A stretch of DNA of 64,000 nt from contig JANQLY010000023.1 of the NCBI GenBank assembly GCA_028280345.1, positions 124,001-188,000 on the forward strand, in the 5' to 3' direction. This DNA is from Pseudomonadales bacterium (GTDB lineage: Bacteria; Pseudomonadota; Gammaproteobacteria; Pseudomonadales; UBA7239). Below the pieces are notes generated by a model. The model was not told where the DNA came from. It ran no database searches and saw only the letters and a program-made list of their open reading frames with translations. This document shows, one piece after another, positions 8,744-17,123 of the stretch; positions within the stretch are counted from its first letter, which is position 1, and each line of letters opens with the position of its first letter. Both the position numbers and the translations under genes were made by a program.

Positions 8744-9565
8744 TTATACATTTTGTCTGTTTTCCCGCTCCAGCCCCCGGAGGCGGAACAATCTGGCAAA
8801 ATTTTGTCCGGTTTGCTCACAAACCTGCTCGTAGCTCACGCCCTTGATTTCGGCAATACAGCGAGCCACTTCCACTACGTTTTTCGGCTCATTGGACTTA
8901 CCTCGATATGGCACCGGGGCAAGCCATGGGGAGTCAGTTTCCACGAGAATTCTCTCCAATGGCACCTTCTCCACAACCTCACGTAGAGTATGAGCATTTT
9001 TAAACGTAATAATTCCCGAAAAGGAGATATAAAAGTTTAAGTCCATGCCCTTTTTGGCCATCTCCCAGTCTTCCGTGAAGCAGTGCAATACCCCGGCACT
9101 GTCGAGATTGCCATATTCGCGAATCAGGCGAATGGTATCATCCCTGGCATCCCTCGTGTGGACAACCACGGGCTTGTTAAGTTTCCCCGCCACCTGCAAA
9201 TGGGTAACAAAGCTCTGCTGTTGAGCTTCTATAGCATCACTTGAGTAGTAGTAATCAAGCCCGGTTTCACCGATACCTACCACAGTTTCAGTCTGCCCGG
9301 CCTGCTCCAGCCAGCCCGCCAGCCCCTCTTCCGGGAACTCAACCGGGCCGTCGTTAAACTCCATCGGATGGATGCCTGCTGTGAGGTAGACATCACTAAT
9401 TTTTTTAGTAATATCAATAAGATAAGGGAAATTCTTAATGTCGATCCCAATACATAAAAAGCGCTCTACGCCACGCTCCCGCGCAGCATTTAGCGCGGCG
9501 CCGAGGTCATCGTTATACGGGGAGAGGTCGAGGCGATCAAGGTGGCAATGTGAGTCTGTTAACAT
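8744..9565 (-). CDS. TatD-family metal-dependent DNase
   Basis: 273 residues, family length about 260. It has the N-terminal metal site DSHCHLD, the GIGETGLDYYY segment that supplies a metal-ligand Glu, PVVVHTRDA, GVLHCFTED and the C-terminal LVETDSPWLAP with PYRGKSNEP. These define the amidohydrolase-fold TatD/YcfH group of hydrolases, which act as 3'-5' exonucleases or D-Tyr-tRNA-like hydrolases. ATG 9565. It follows a PilZ gene by 81 bp, an arrangement common in gammaproteobacteria where holB-pilZ-tatD are neighbours. YcfH versus TatD subgroup cannot be settled here. Confidence 0.93.
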   Translation of the reverse strand: MLTDSHCHLDRLDLSPYNDDLGAALNAARERGVERFLCIGIDIKNFPYLIDITKKISDVYLTAGIHPMEFNDGPVEFPEEGLAGWLEQAGQTETVVGIGETGLDYYYSSDAIEAQQQSFVTHLQVAGKLNKPVVVHTRDARDDTIRLIREYGNLDSAGVLHCFTEDWEMAKKGMDLNFYISFSGIITFKNAHTLREVVEKVPLERILVETDSPWLAPVPYRGKSNEPKNVVEVARCIAEIKGVSYEQVCEQTGQNFARLFRLRGLERENRQNV

Positions 9566-9646
9566 CCTGGTATTTTATTGTAATAACCGCTTTTTTGGCC
9601 TGCCATAGGGCCTGTCATTTATTATCCAGCGCAGCCAGCCTATAGG

Positions 9647-9994
9647 TTACATGGTGTGGGTGGGGCGATCCGACTCCAGCGAACCGGCAAGATAGGTTTC
9701 GATTTTCTGGAGCGCGGTATTATCCTGGTCGCTAAACTGAACACCGATACCCGCCGCGCGGTTACCCTGGGCGCCCATCGGCGTAATCCAGATAACCTTA
9801 CCTGCGACCGGAATTTTCTCCGGCTCTTCCATCAGGCTCAACAGCATAAATACTTCATCACCGAGCTTGTAGGATTTATTGGTGGGAATAAACAGGCCAC
9901 CGCCCTGTACAAAAGGCATATACGCTGCATACAGCACGGCTTTATCCTTGATTGTCAGGGACAAGATACCGCCGCGACCACCCATACCTTTCAT
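9647..9994 (-). CDS. PilZ-domain protein (PilZ type IV pilus biogenesis-like)
   Basis: 115 residues covering a single PilZ beta-barrel. The pattern GGLFIPTNKSYKLGDEVFMLLSL and then VAGKVIWITPMGAQGNRAAGIGVQF is that of the Pseudomonas PilZ protein next to holB and tatD. The N-terminal RxxxR and D/NxSxxG motifs needed for cyclic-di-GMP binding are not seen, which also matches PilZ proper rather than a nucleotide receptor. In related species it binds the pilus assembly ATPase PilB and regulator FimX. Cytoplasmic; ATG 9994. Confidence 0.88.
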   Translation of the reverse strand: MKGMGGRGGILSLTIKDKAVLYAAYMPFVQGGGLFIPTNKSYKLGDEVFMLLSLMEEPEKIPVAGKVIWITPMGAQGNRAAGIGVQFSDQDNTALQKIETYLAGSLESDRPTHTM

Positions 9995-10171
9995 AAAACC
10001 ACCTCTTCGGTTCCAAAAAAGTCTTTATTATCAATCACATGGAGCAAGTTTGCCGATTTGCAGTGAGATATCTGCAATACGGCACTTATGCAGCGCATAA
10101 TAAACACAAAATCAGAAAAATTCTATAAATTACTGAAAGTTATAGTATTTTTTACTACAGCAGCATCAATC

Positions 10172-10996
10172 TCAACGCGGCTTCTGTTTACGGAAACGGC
10201 GCTTGAGGTGCTGACGTTCTCGCGGCGACATCGCTTTCACCGTGGTTTTCAGACCCACCTCTTCATACAATGCCTTGACCTCCTTATCGGTCAACTCGAC
10301 CCACATGCCCTCTTTGGCGCGCGGCGGCACAAACACAGGCCCGTAGCGCACTCGCTTGAGCCGGTTTACCTTGACCCCCTGGGATTCCCAGAGACGACGC
10401 ACCTCGCGATTGCGCCCTTCCATCAGAACACAGTAGAACCACTGATTAATCGCGGTTTCATCCTTATCTCTGGTCTTGCTACGCTGAATATCGGTGAATT
10501 GCCCAAGCCCATCTTCAAGCATCACACCGCTTTTGAGACGCTCGATCATCGCGTCATCCACATTACCCATTACACGCACCGCATACTCGCGATCAATCTG
10601 GCTCGACGGGTGCATCATTTTATTGGCGAGCTCGCCGTCATTGGTGAACAGCAACAAGCCGCTGGTATTAATATCAAGACGACCAATAGCAATCCAGCGC
10701 CCCTGCTCAAGGCGCGGCAGCTTCTGAAACACCGTACGGCGCCCTTCCGGATCGGAACGGGTACAAATTTCACCAACCGGCTTGTTATAAATCAGCACAC
10801 GGGGGCGTATATCACGCAACTTGCGCTTTGCCACGGGCTTGCCGTCAACGGTCAGTTTATCTTCCGGGGAAACACGGTCACCGAGACTGGCAACCTTGCC
10901 GTTCACACTGACACGGCCCTGCTCAATCCAGCGCTCAACTTCGCGACGAGAAGCGAGACCCGCCCGCGCCAGCACTTTTTGCAATCGTTCTTTCAC
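10172..10996 (-). CDS. rluB: 23S rRNA pseudouridine(2605) synthase RluB
   Basis: 274 residues with GTG start. An N-terminal S4 RNA-binding domain (KVLARAGLASRREVERWI, residues about 5-60) is followed by the RsuA-type catalytic domain. The catalytic motif GRLDINTSGLLLFTNDG contains the active Asp. The C-terminal RRLWESQGVKVNRLKRVRYG is also family-typical. It modifies U2605 of 23S rRNA in the large subunit peptidyl transferase region. Located 37 bp after scpB in the frequently conserved scpA-scpB-rluB order. The C-terminus is Arg/Lys-rich. RluE and RluF are less likely because of the S4 domain and context. Confidence 0.92.
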   Translation of the reverse strand: MKERLQKVLARAGLASRREVERWIEQGRVSVNGKVASLGDRVSPEDKLTVDGKPVAKRKLRDIRPRVLIYNKPVGEICTRSDPEGRRTVFQKLPRLEQGRWIAIGRLDINTSGLLLFTNDGELANKMMHPSSQIDREYAVRVMGNVDDAMIERLKSGVMLEDGLGQFTDIQRSKTRDKDETAINQWFYCVLMEGRNREVRRLWESQGVKVNRLKRVRYGPVFVPPRAKEGMWVELTDKEVKALYEEVGLKTTVKAMSPRERQHLKRRFRKQKPR

Positions 10997-11032
10997 AGTA
11001 GCAGTGAGGTGGTATCAATAGAAGGTAAGGTA

Positions 11033-11941
11033 CTAGCCGCCCGGCAGTATCATCGTGACCATACTGGCATCGGCTTCATCGTTGCCATCGTCATCGTCAA
11101 AACCACTATCACCGGCTTCATCATCGTCATCCAGGTCATCATCCGAGTCATCGAAGTCATCATCTTCGCGATCAGCCTGTGCAGTCTCTGCCTCATCACC
11201 GTCGTCACTATCATCATTATCATCGTCATCAACTTCGTCGAACTGTTCATCCACTTCATCAAGCTCATCGTCGTCGTCCTGCTCGTCCCCTTCAAGTGCA
11301 TTCAGGGCAAGCTGCTCATCATCACTATCAGCCGGGTAATCCGCTTTACTATCGTCATTGGCCGGGCCGTCGAATTTGAGCTCTTCATTAATTTTGTCAA
11401 GATCGCGAATCTCGCTAAGCGAAGGTAGCTGCTCAAGGCTTTTCAAATTAAAGTAATCGAGAAACTGCTTTGTGGTGGCATACAATGCCGGGCGCCCTGG
11501 CACATCACGATGCCCTACAATGCGCACCCAGTTGCGCTCCATCAGGCTTTTAATCGTGTTGGAGCTAACTGCAACGCCGCGTACTTCCTCAATATCACCG
11601 CGGGTAATCGGCTGACGATAGGCAATCAATGCGAGGGTTTCCAGTGTCGCGCGGGTATATTTTGCCGGCTTCTCTTCCCAGAGGCGATTTACCCAGGGTG
11701 CCAGCTCCTGACGCACTTGAAAGCGCCAGCCACTGGCCACCTGCACCAGCTCATAGCCACGCTCATCGCAGTCTTCCTGCAGGGACTTGAGTGCTTCACG
11801 AATATCATCATTGCCTGGCTGTGCATCGTCCAACTCAAACAAACCGGCAATTTTGTTCACCGTCATCGGCTCGGCAGAAGCGAGCAATGCCCCTTCAACA
11901 ATACGTTTGAGTTGATCAAGTTCCATATTCTCTGCATTCAT
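11033..11941 (-). CDS. scpB: Segregation and condensation protein B with a long acidic tail
   Basis: 302 residues from ATG 11941; an upstream in-frame TTG is unlikely. The first 190 residues are the two winged-helix domains of ScpB (LKRIVEGALLASAEPMTV; LETLALIAYRQPITRGDIEEVRGV; GRPALYATTKQFLDYFNL). It bridges the SMC/MukB-like condensin as a dimer with ScpA. From about residue 205 to 295 the protein is almost wholly Asp/Glu with Ser, a tail absent from short ScpB proteins such as that of Bacillus (about 197 residues). Such tails occur in some gammaproteobacteria. It shares an operon with scpA (32 bp apart). Confidence 0.93.
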   Translation of the reverse strand: MNAENMELDQLKRIVEGALLASAEPMTVNKIAGLFELDDAQPGNDDIREALKSLQEDCDERGYELVQVASGWRFQVRQELAPWVNRLWEEKPAKYTRATLETLALIAYRQPITRGDIEEVRGVAVSSNTIKSLMERNWVRIVGHRDVPGRPALYATTKQFLDYFNLKSLEQLPSLSEIRDLDKINEELKFDGPANDDSKADYPADSDDEQLALNALEGDEQDDDDELDEVDEQFDEVDDDDNDDSDDGDEAETAQADREDDDFDDSDDDLDDDDEAGDSGFDDDDGNDEADASMVTMILPGG

Positions 11942-11973
11942 AGGGTTCTCTGGGGTTTCTATCAATCGGTTAA

Positions 11974-12846
11974 CTATTGTATACGGGCTTTAACGTGAAT
12001 CGGGCCAAACAGTTCGTTCTGCACGATCTCAACCAGCGATTCCTTGATCAATTCCATGACGGCCAGGAAAGTGACCACCACACCGAGGCGTCCTTCTTCC
12101 ACCGTAAACAGTGTCACAAACGGCACAAACTGACCGCCTTTCAAGGTTTCCAGTACATAGGACATACGCTCGCGCGTTGAGAGTTTTTCCCGTTCAACCG
12201 AGTGACTCTCAAACATTTCAGCACGATGCAATACTTCGGCAAAAGCGATCAACAGTTCACGCATTTCTACTGGCGGTTCCGGACGTTTGGTATCGCGCTC
12301 CGGTGGCACTGCAGCGGCCAACTGGAAGTCACGCCCGAGGCGTGGCAATTCATCAATATCCTCAGCAGCTCCTTTGAAGCGTTCGTATTCCTGCAAACGG
12401 CGAATCAGTTCCGCCCGCGGATCTTCTTCCTCTTCCTCGTTCTCTTCATTACGTGGTAACAATACACGGGATTTGATTTCCGCCAACATCGCAGCCATCA
12501 CAAGGTATTCCGCTGCAAGCTCAAACTTCATCGCATCCATGAGTTCAACATAAGCCATATACTGACGTGTAATATCACTCACATTGATATCAAGAATATC
12601 GAGGTTCTGCCGCTTGATGAGATACAGCAGTAAATCCAGCGGGCCTTCAAAAACTTCAAGAATCACTTCCAGTGAATCCGGCGGAATATAGAGATCCTTA
12701 GGCAATTCGGTAAGGCTCTTGCCTTGCACAATTGCAAATGGCATCTCCTCCTGTTCGGGATGCGCGGGCTGTGTCGCCGCAACTGACGACGTTGTATTTT
12801 CAGCAGCGACAGAAGGATCTGCCAGGGCGTCTTCGGTTTCACTCAT
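11974..12846 (-). CDS. scpA: Segregation and condensation protein A
   Basis: 290 residues. A low-complexity N-terminus (residues 1-45) precedes the kleisin core: LEVFEGPLDLLLYLIKRQNLDILDI, then DAMKFELAAEYLVMAAMLAEIKSRVLLP, both ScpA signatures. The C-terminal winged helix ends near LVEIVQNELFGPIHVKAR. It is the kleisin subunit that closes the SMC ring for chromosome condensation. ATG 12846. A 194-bp gap separates it from the upstream YciO gene; I see no gene there, only a short C-rich stretch. Confidence 0.93.
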   Translation of the reverse strand: MSETEDALADPSVAAENTTSSVAATQPAHPEQEEMPFAIVQGKSLTELPKDLYIPPDSLEVILEVFEGPLDLLLYLIKRQNLDILDINVSDITRQYMAYVELMDAMKFELAAEYLVMAAMLAEIKSRVLLPRNEENEEEEEDPRAELIRRLQEYERFKGAAEDIDELPRLGRDFQLAAAVPPERDTKRPEPPVEMRELLIAFAEVLHRAEMFESHSVEREKLSTRERMSYVLETLKGGQFVPFVTLFTVEEGRLGVVVTFLAVMELIKESLVEIVQNELFGPIHVKARIQ

Positions 12847-13040
12847 ATTGGGAAAAGCTTGCCTCGATATTCAGATAAGTCTCCGGGAGTGCCCCCGAAC
12901 ACTTCAAACAAAGGGCAAATTATAACTCGATTTCACCAGCTACAGACAGCTTGTACAACAACGGAATTTTTGCTTCAGCCGTAGTCCGATCACACAAGCC
13001 TGTGGATAAGTCTGCTGGCTAGCCCACTCCAACTACCACC

Positions 13041-13655
13041 TTACAAAGGAAACTCACCCGCCCCCTGGCGCAGCAGAACAGCATCACCATCCTGCATATC
13101 AATGACAGTCGTGGCCTCGAGCCCACAAAACCCGCCATCAATAATCAGATCGACCTGGTGCTCAAGCCGGTCACGTATTTCTTCCGGGTCAGTCAGCGGC
13201 AAATCATCCCCTGGTAGAATCAGAGTGCTGCTCATCAGTGGCTCCCCTAGACTTGCCAGCAAGCTGTGGGCGATCGGGTTCTCGGGCACACGCAAACCAA
13301 TAGTTTTGCGTTTTTCATTGAGTAAACGGCGCGGCACTTCCTGGGAAGCCTTGAGAATAAAAGTATAAGGTCCCGGCGTATACACCTTGAGAAAACGGTA
13401 GGTGGCGTTATCAACCCGGGCATAGGTGCCGACATCAGAAAGATCGCGACACACCAGGGTAAAGTTGTGGTGTTTGTCGAGGCGGCGCAAGGAGCGGATA
13501 CGATCTACCGCCGATTTGTTGCCGAGGTAGCAACCCAATGCATAAGCGGAATCCGTCGGATACACAACCAATCCACCACCGCGAATGATCTCCACCGCTC
13601 TGGCGATCAGACGCCCCTGAGGGTTTTCGGGATGAACGTGGAAAAATTGGCTCAT
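13041..13655 (-). CDS. YciO/Sua5-family L-threonylcarbamoyladenylate synthase-like protein
   Basis: 204 residues forming one YrdC-like domain: GGGLVVYPTDSAYALGC, then RIRSLRRLDKHHNFTLVC with the positively charged cleft, and KRKTIGLRVPENPI. It has the compact form without the C-terminal Sua5 domain and groups by pattern with YciO rather than TsaC. YciO makes threonylcarbamoyl-AMP much less efficiently than TsaC and its main role is unsettled. It often stands upstream of scpA, as here. Cytoplasmic. Confidence 0.88.
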   Translation of the reverse strand: MSQFFHVHPENPQGRLIARAVEIIRGGGLVVYPTDSAYALGCYLGNKSAVDRIRSLRRLDKHHNFTLVCRDLSDVGTYARVDNATYRFLKVYTPGPYTFILKASQEVPRRLLNEKRKTIGLRVPENPIAHSLLASLGEPLMSSTLILPGDDLPLTDPEEIRDRLEHQVDLIIDGGFCGLEATTVIDMQDGDAVLLRQGAGEFPL

Positions 13656-13804
13656 GCACTCTCCTCTTTCCAGGCAAGCCTCACTCTTTGTGACCCGCGA
13701 CAGTGACTAACGACCTTATTAAGGCGAGCGATTATGCGCGTTGTCGGTTAAAATGTCGATCCCTGATACAGAATTGAGCCGCCAGACGAACCTGCAACAC
13801 AGCA

Positions 13805-14539
13805 ATGAATAGCAATACTGATAACCCGTCTCCCGCCCCTACACCCACCCCCCCAAAAAATAATCTGCGCGATCTTTTTATCAACCTGCTCTTCAATATT
13901 ATTATTCCGACATTAATACTCACCAAACTCAGCAGCAACGAGTATCTTGGTGTGCAAACTGCCCTGATCACTGCGCTTTCATTTCCAATCGGTTATGGCC
14001 TCAAGGACCTGATCCAGCAGCGCAAGGTCAATTTTTTCTCGGTACTCGGTATTGTTAATGTCGGCCTGACCGGTGGCATTGGACTGCTGGAACTCGATCC
14101 CACCTGGCTCGCGATCAAAGAGGCAACCATTCCGGCTATTTTTGGTATCGCCACCTTACTGTCGCTGAAAACCCCTTACCCCATCGTGCGCACTTTTTTA
14201 TTTAATGACATGATATTGAATATCGAAAAAATCAATAATGCACTCGACGAGCACAATCAAAGTGCCAATTTTGATCGGGCCATGCTCAAGGCTCACTACA
14301 TTGTTGCCGGCTCATTCTTTTTATCCTCGGCATTGAACTTTATTCTTGCCCGCATCATTGTTGTCAGCCAACCCGGCACCGAGGCATTTAACGTAGAACT
14401 GGGAAAATTAACCGCCCTGAGCTATCCGGTGATCGCAATTCCCTCGACGATTGTTCTGATGTTTGCACTCTGGTACCTGTTTCACAGTATTCAAAAGCTT
14501 ACCGAGCTGGAATTGGAAGATATTGTTAAACATCAGTAA
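13805..14539 (+). CDS. VC0807-type integral membrane protein
   Basis: 244 residues. After a Pro/Thr-rich cytoplasmic start (residues 1-22) there are about six hydrophobic segments, including [46 protein letters not shown] and a C-terminal [17 protein letters not shown]. The pattern resembles the VC0807 family of uncharacterised membrane proteins (intracellular septation/YciB-like pieces). Divergent from the YciO gene with a 149-bp shared upstream region. The yciI gene follows after 10 bp, suggesting one transcript. Function unknown. Confidence 0.75.
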   Translation: MNSNTDNPSPAPTPTPPKNNLRDLFINLLFNIIIPTLILTKLSSNEYLGVQTALITALSFPIGYGLKDLIQQRKVNFFSVLGIVNVGLTGGIGLLELDPTWLAIKEATIPAIFGIATLLSLKTPYPIVRTFLFNDMILNIEKINNALDEHNQSANFDRAMLKAHYIVAGSFFLSSALNFILARIIVVSQPGTEAFNVELGKLTALSYPVIAIPSTIVLMFALWYLFHSIQKLTELELEDIVKHQ

Positions 14540-14549
14540 ACTGCCCACT

Positions 14550-14849
14550 ATGTACTATGCAATTATCAGTGAAGATGTCAGCGACAGTCTGGAAAAACGC
14601 AAATCTGCCAGACCCGCTCACCTGCAACGCCTTGAGGAACTCAAACAACAGGGCCGTCTGTTTGTCGCCGGCCCACACCCGGCCATCGACTGCCTTGAAC
14701 CCGGTGAAGCCGGTTTTAGCGGCAGTCTTGTCATCGCCGAGTTTGATTCACTGGCCGAGGCGCAGGCGTGGGCTGATGATGACCCCTATGTCGCTGCCGG
14801 TGTCTATCAGCAAGTGACTGTTAAACCATTCAAGCAAGTATTACCGTAA
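14550..14849 (+). CDS. yciI: YciI family protein
   Basis: 99 residues from ATG 14550. Ferredoxin-like alpha/beta fold of the YciI/muconolactone-isomerase-like group: [55 protein letters not shown] and a final [11 protein letters not shown]. The conserved His near residue 23 and Asp in DDDPY form the family's putative active site; the biochemical role is not established. It lies between the VC0807-type gene and the SH3 protein, on the same strand. Confidence 0.88.
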   Translation: MYYAIISEDVSDSLEKRKSARPAHLQRLEELKQQGRLFVAGPHPAIDCLEPGEAGFSGSLVIAEFDSLAEAQAWADDDPYVAAGVYQQVTVKPFKQVLP

Positions 14850-14920
14850 CCAGGCCGGCAAACACCGTTTAGTTGGCCTGGTCTGTACAACGACTGGAAC
14901 AAGATTGTGAGAGCAATGCC

Positions 14921-15616
14921 ATGAAGCACATCAACAACCGCAACAAAGCCCTGCCCCGTTTATCCCTGCTCGCATTGATTAGCCTTGCCCTGTTTTCAAG
15001 CCACCTGTTTGCCGAGGAACGCTATATTTCCGATGTACTATATGTACCCCTGCGCAGCGGTCAGGGTGATCAATACCGTATTATTCATCGCGGCTTACCA
15101 TCAGGTACAAAAGTCACACTACTCGAAGAAAATAGCGAGACCGGCTACAGCCTCGTCGAAATTGACAACGGCAACCAGGGCTGGATACGTAGCCGCTATC
15201 TGCTCGCCGAGCCCACCGCCCAGATGAAACTCGATCAGGTACTCGCACAGCAAACAGACAGCGGCCAGGAAGAATTGCAACAGCAACTGACAGATTTACA
15301 ACAGCAGGTTGCTAATCTCAACACACAGAATGAACAACTCACTACGGAAAAGGCCGAATTACAGGGGCAGTTTGATGCCCTGCAACAATTATCAGGCAAC
15401 GTTATCAATATTAACGAAAACAACAAACGTCTGGTGGAGAAAAACCAGTTATTGCGCGGCAAGGTGGATAGCCTTGAAGCTGCCAATGAAAAACTTAAGG
15501 ACAACAGCGATCTCAAATTATTTATTTACGGCGGCATACTGGTTTTGATTACCCTGTTAATTAACGCCTGGCTTGACGGCCTTAAACGCAAGCGCTCCTA
15601 TAACAGCTGGGGCTAG
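14921..15616 (+). CDS. SH3-domain, coiled-coil, C-terminally anchored protein (YgiM-like, TIGR04211 type)
   Basis: 231 residues from ATG 14921; an upstream GTG-type start would add 16 poorly conserved residues. Signal peptide (residues 1-30, cleavage after LFAEE region), a bacterial SH3 domain (residues 30-95: RYISDVLYVPLRSGQGDQYR ... GWIRSRYLL), a Gln-rich coiled coil (about 105-200) and one C-terminal transmembrane helix (LFIYGGILVLITLLINAWL). This is the architecture of E. coli YgiM. It is predicted periplasmic, held in the inner membrane. A role in envelope maintenance is only presumed. Confidence 0.88.
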   Translation: MKHINNRNKALPRLSLLALISLALFSSHLFAEERYISDVLYVPLRSGQGDQYRIIHRGLPSGTKVTLLEENSETGYSLVEIDNGNQGWIRSRYLLAEPTAQMKLDQVLAQQTDSGQEELQQQLTDLQQQVANLNTQNEQLTTEKAELQGQFDALQQLSGNVININENNKRLVEKNQLLRGKVDSLEAANEKLKDNSDLKLFIYGGILVLITLLINAWLDGLKRKRSYNSWG

Positions 15617-15660
15617 AATCATCTGCCAAAAACATCAAGTGACATCAAGGAAACTCAACC

Positions 15661-16362
15661 ATGCAACACCGACATTCAACATTTCACTATTTATTACTTA
15701 CCCTGCTGACTACAACGCTATTTAGCGTGAGTAGTACATTTGCCGCTGAACAACCTGCAGCTGCAAAAAATGAGCAAGCAGAAACAGAAAATAGCCAACC
15801 GCAAGTTATTATTGAAACGACACTTGGCAGCTTTACTGTACAACTGAACCCTGAAGAAGCACCCGTCTCTGTAGCCAACTTTCTCGCCTATGTCGATGAA
15901 GGTTTTTATACCAGCACCCTGTTCCACCGTGTCATCCCCGGGTTTATGGCTCAGGGGGGCGGCATGGAATCCGGCATGGTGCGCAAGGCGGCTTCACAGC
16001 CGGCAATCGAAAACGAATCCATTGGCGGGCTTAGCAATAAACGCGGCACCCTCGCGATGGCACGCACCGGTGACCCACACAGCGCCACCTCACAGTTTTT
16101 TGTTAATGTGGTTGACAATATGAATCTCGACGCACGCGGCAACAATTATGGCTATGCTGTGTTTGGCGAGGTTGTCGATGGTATGGATATCGTCGATAAA
16201 ATTGTTTCTGTACCCACTACGAGCAAAGGTATGTATCGCGATGTTCCGGTTGAAGATGTTGTGATTTTGTCGACAACACGCGTGCAATCTATGCCGGCCG
16301 CCAGCGAGGAAGACAGCGGTGCAGAAGATATGCAGCAACCCGAGACCCAGTCATCGCAATGA
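15661..16362 (+). CDS. Periplasmic cyclophilin-type peptidyl-prolyl isomerase
   Basis: 233 residues with a signal peptide (hydrophobic residues 10-28, cleavage near TFAAE). The cyclophilin domain spans about residues 48-205: VIIETTLGSFTVQLNPEEAP, LFHRVIPGFMAQGGG, GTLAMARTGDPHSATSQFFVN and YAVFGEVVDGMDIVDKI. The catalytic Arg of FHRVIPGF is present. It catalyses proline isomerisation in the periplasm, like PpiA. A 30-residue acidic tail follows the domain. Its stop overlaps the pdxJ start by four bases (ATGA), so the two are co-translated. Confidence 0.92.
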   Translation: MQHRHSTFHYLLLTLLTTTLFSVSSTFAAEQPAAAKNEQAETENSQPQVIIETTLGSFTVQLNPEEAPVSVANFLAYVDEGFYTSTLFHRVIPGFMAQGGGMESGMVRKAASQPAIENESIGGLSNKRGTLAMARTGDPHSATSQFFVNVVDNMNLDARGNNYGYAVFGEVVDGMDIVDKIVSVPTTSKGMYRDVPVEDVVILSTTRVQSMPAASEEDSGAEDMQQPETQSSQ

Positions 16363-17123
16363 TTGCCCTTAGCGTTAATCTCAATAAGATTGCGCTGATA
16401 CGCAACTCCCGCGAAGGCAACTACCCGAATGTCGTTGCCCATGCCCAAACCTGTATTGATGCGGGCGCCCACGGTATCACTGTGCACCCGCGTCCCGATC
16501 TGCGCCATATTCGCCCCGATGATGTAACCAACTTGCATCACCTGCTGGAGCAGCACCCCACAGTAGAATTCAATATAGAAGGCAACCCGTTTGCTGCAGC
16601 CAACGAGCGCTATCCCGGTTTTATCGCTCTTGTGGAACGACATCCGCCACAACAGTGCACCCTGGTACCGGATACTGAAAGCCAGCTAACCTCCGACCAC
16701 GGCTTTGACCTCAACGAGAGTGGCGCGCAACTTGAGCCACTGATAAAAAAACTCAGGGACATTGGCACCCGGGTCAGTCTGTTTATGGATCCGGATCCGC
16801 AACAAATCCGCCTCGCGGCATCTACAGGCGCAGATCGTATTGAACTCTATACTGGGCCATTTGCCGAAGCCTACGCCGACAACCCGAATATCGATACCAC
16901 CAAGCGACTTTTTGAACAACACTGCGCCGCCGCCAGATGTGCTACTGAAGAGGGGCTCGGCATCAATGCCGGACACGACCTTAATCTGGACAATCTGACA
17001 CTCTATAGACAACTGCCGGGCTTGCAGGAAGTGTCTATTGGCCACGCCCTGACGGTTGACGCTATTGCCATGGGACTTGGCAACGCAGTCAAATATTACC
17101 TGGATGTGCTGGACAACAACTGA
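16359..17123 (+). CDS. pdxJ: Pyridoxine 5'-phosphate synthase
   Basis: 254 residues, slightly longer than the usual 240-245. It joins 1-deoxyxylulose 5-phosphate and 3-amino-2-oxopropyl phosphate to make pyridoxine 5'-phosphate in vitamin B6 synthesis. Family motifs: LSVNLNKIALIRNSR, GAHGITVHPRPDLRHI, EFNIEGNP, CTLVPD, VSLFMDPDP, RIELYTGPFAEAY and GINAGHDLNLDN with the phosphate-binding EVSIGHAL. Catalytic Glu and His positions are in place. In enterobacteria pdxJ follows recO; here it sits between the cyclophilin and the transporter genes, overlapping both. Confidence 0.96.
   Translation: MIALSVNLNKIALIRNSREGNYPNVVAHAQTCIDAGAHGITVHPRPDLRHIRPDDVTNLHHLLEQHPTVEFNIEGNPFAAANERYPGFIALVERHPPQQCTLVPDTESQLTSDHGFDLNESGAQLEPLIKKLRDIGTRVSLFMDPDPQQIRLAASTGADRIELYTGPFAEAYADNPNIDTTKRLFEQHCAAARCATEEGLGINAGHDLNLDNLTLYRQLPGLQEVSIGHALTVDAIAMGLGNAVKYYLDVLDNN

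Noticed and set aside
10088-11428. Long plus-strand open frame opposite rluB and scpB
   Set aside because: It is the mirror of rluB and the scpB acidic tail, giving Ile/Val-rich repetitive residues without any domain. The minus-strand genes have clear family motifs.
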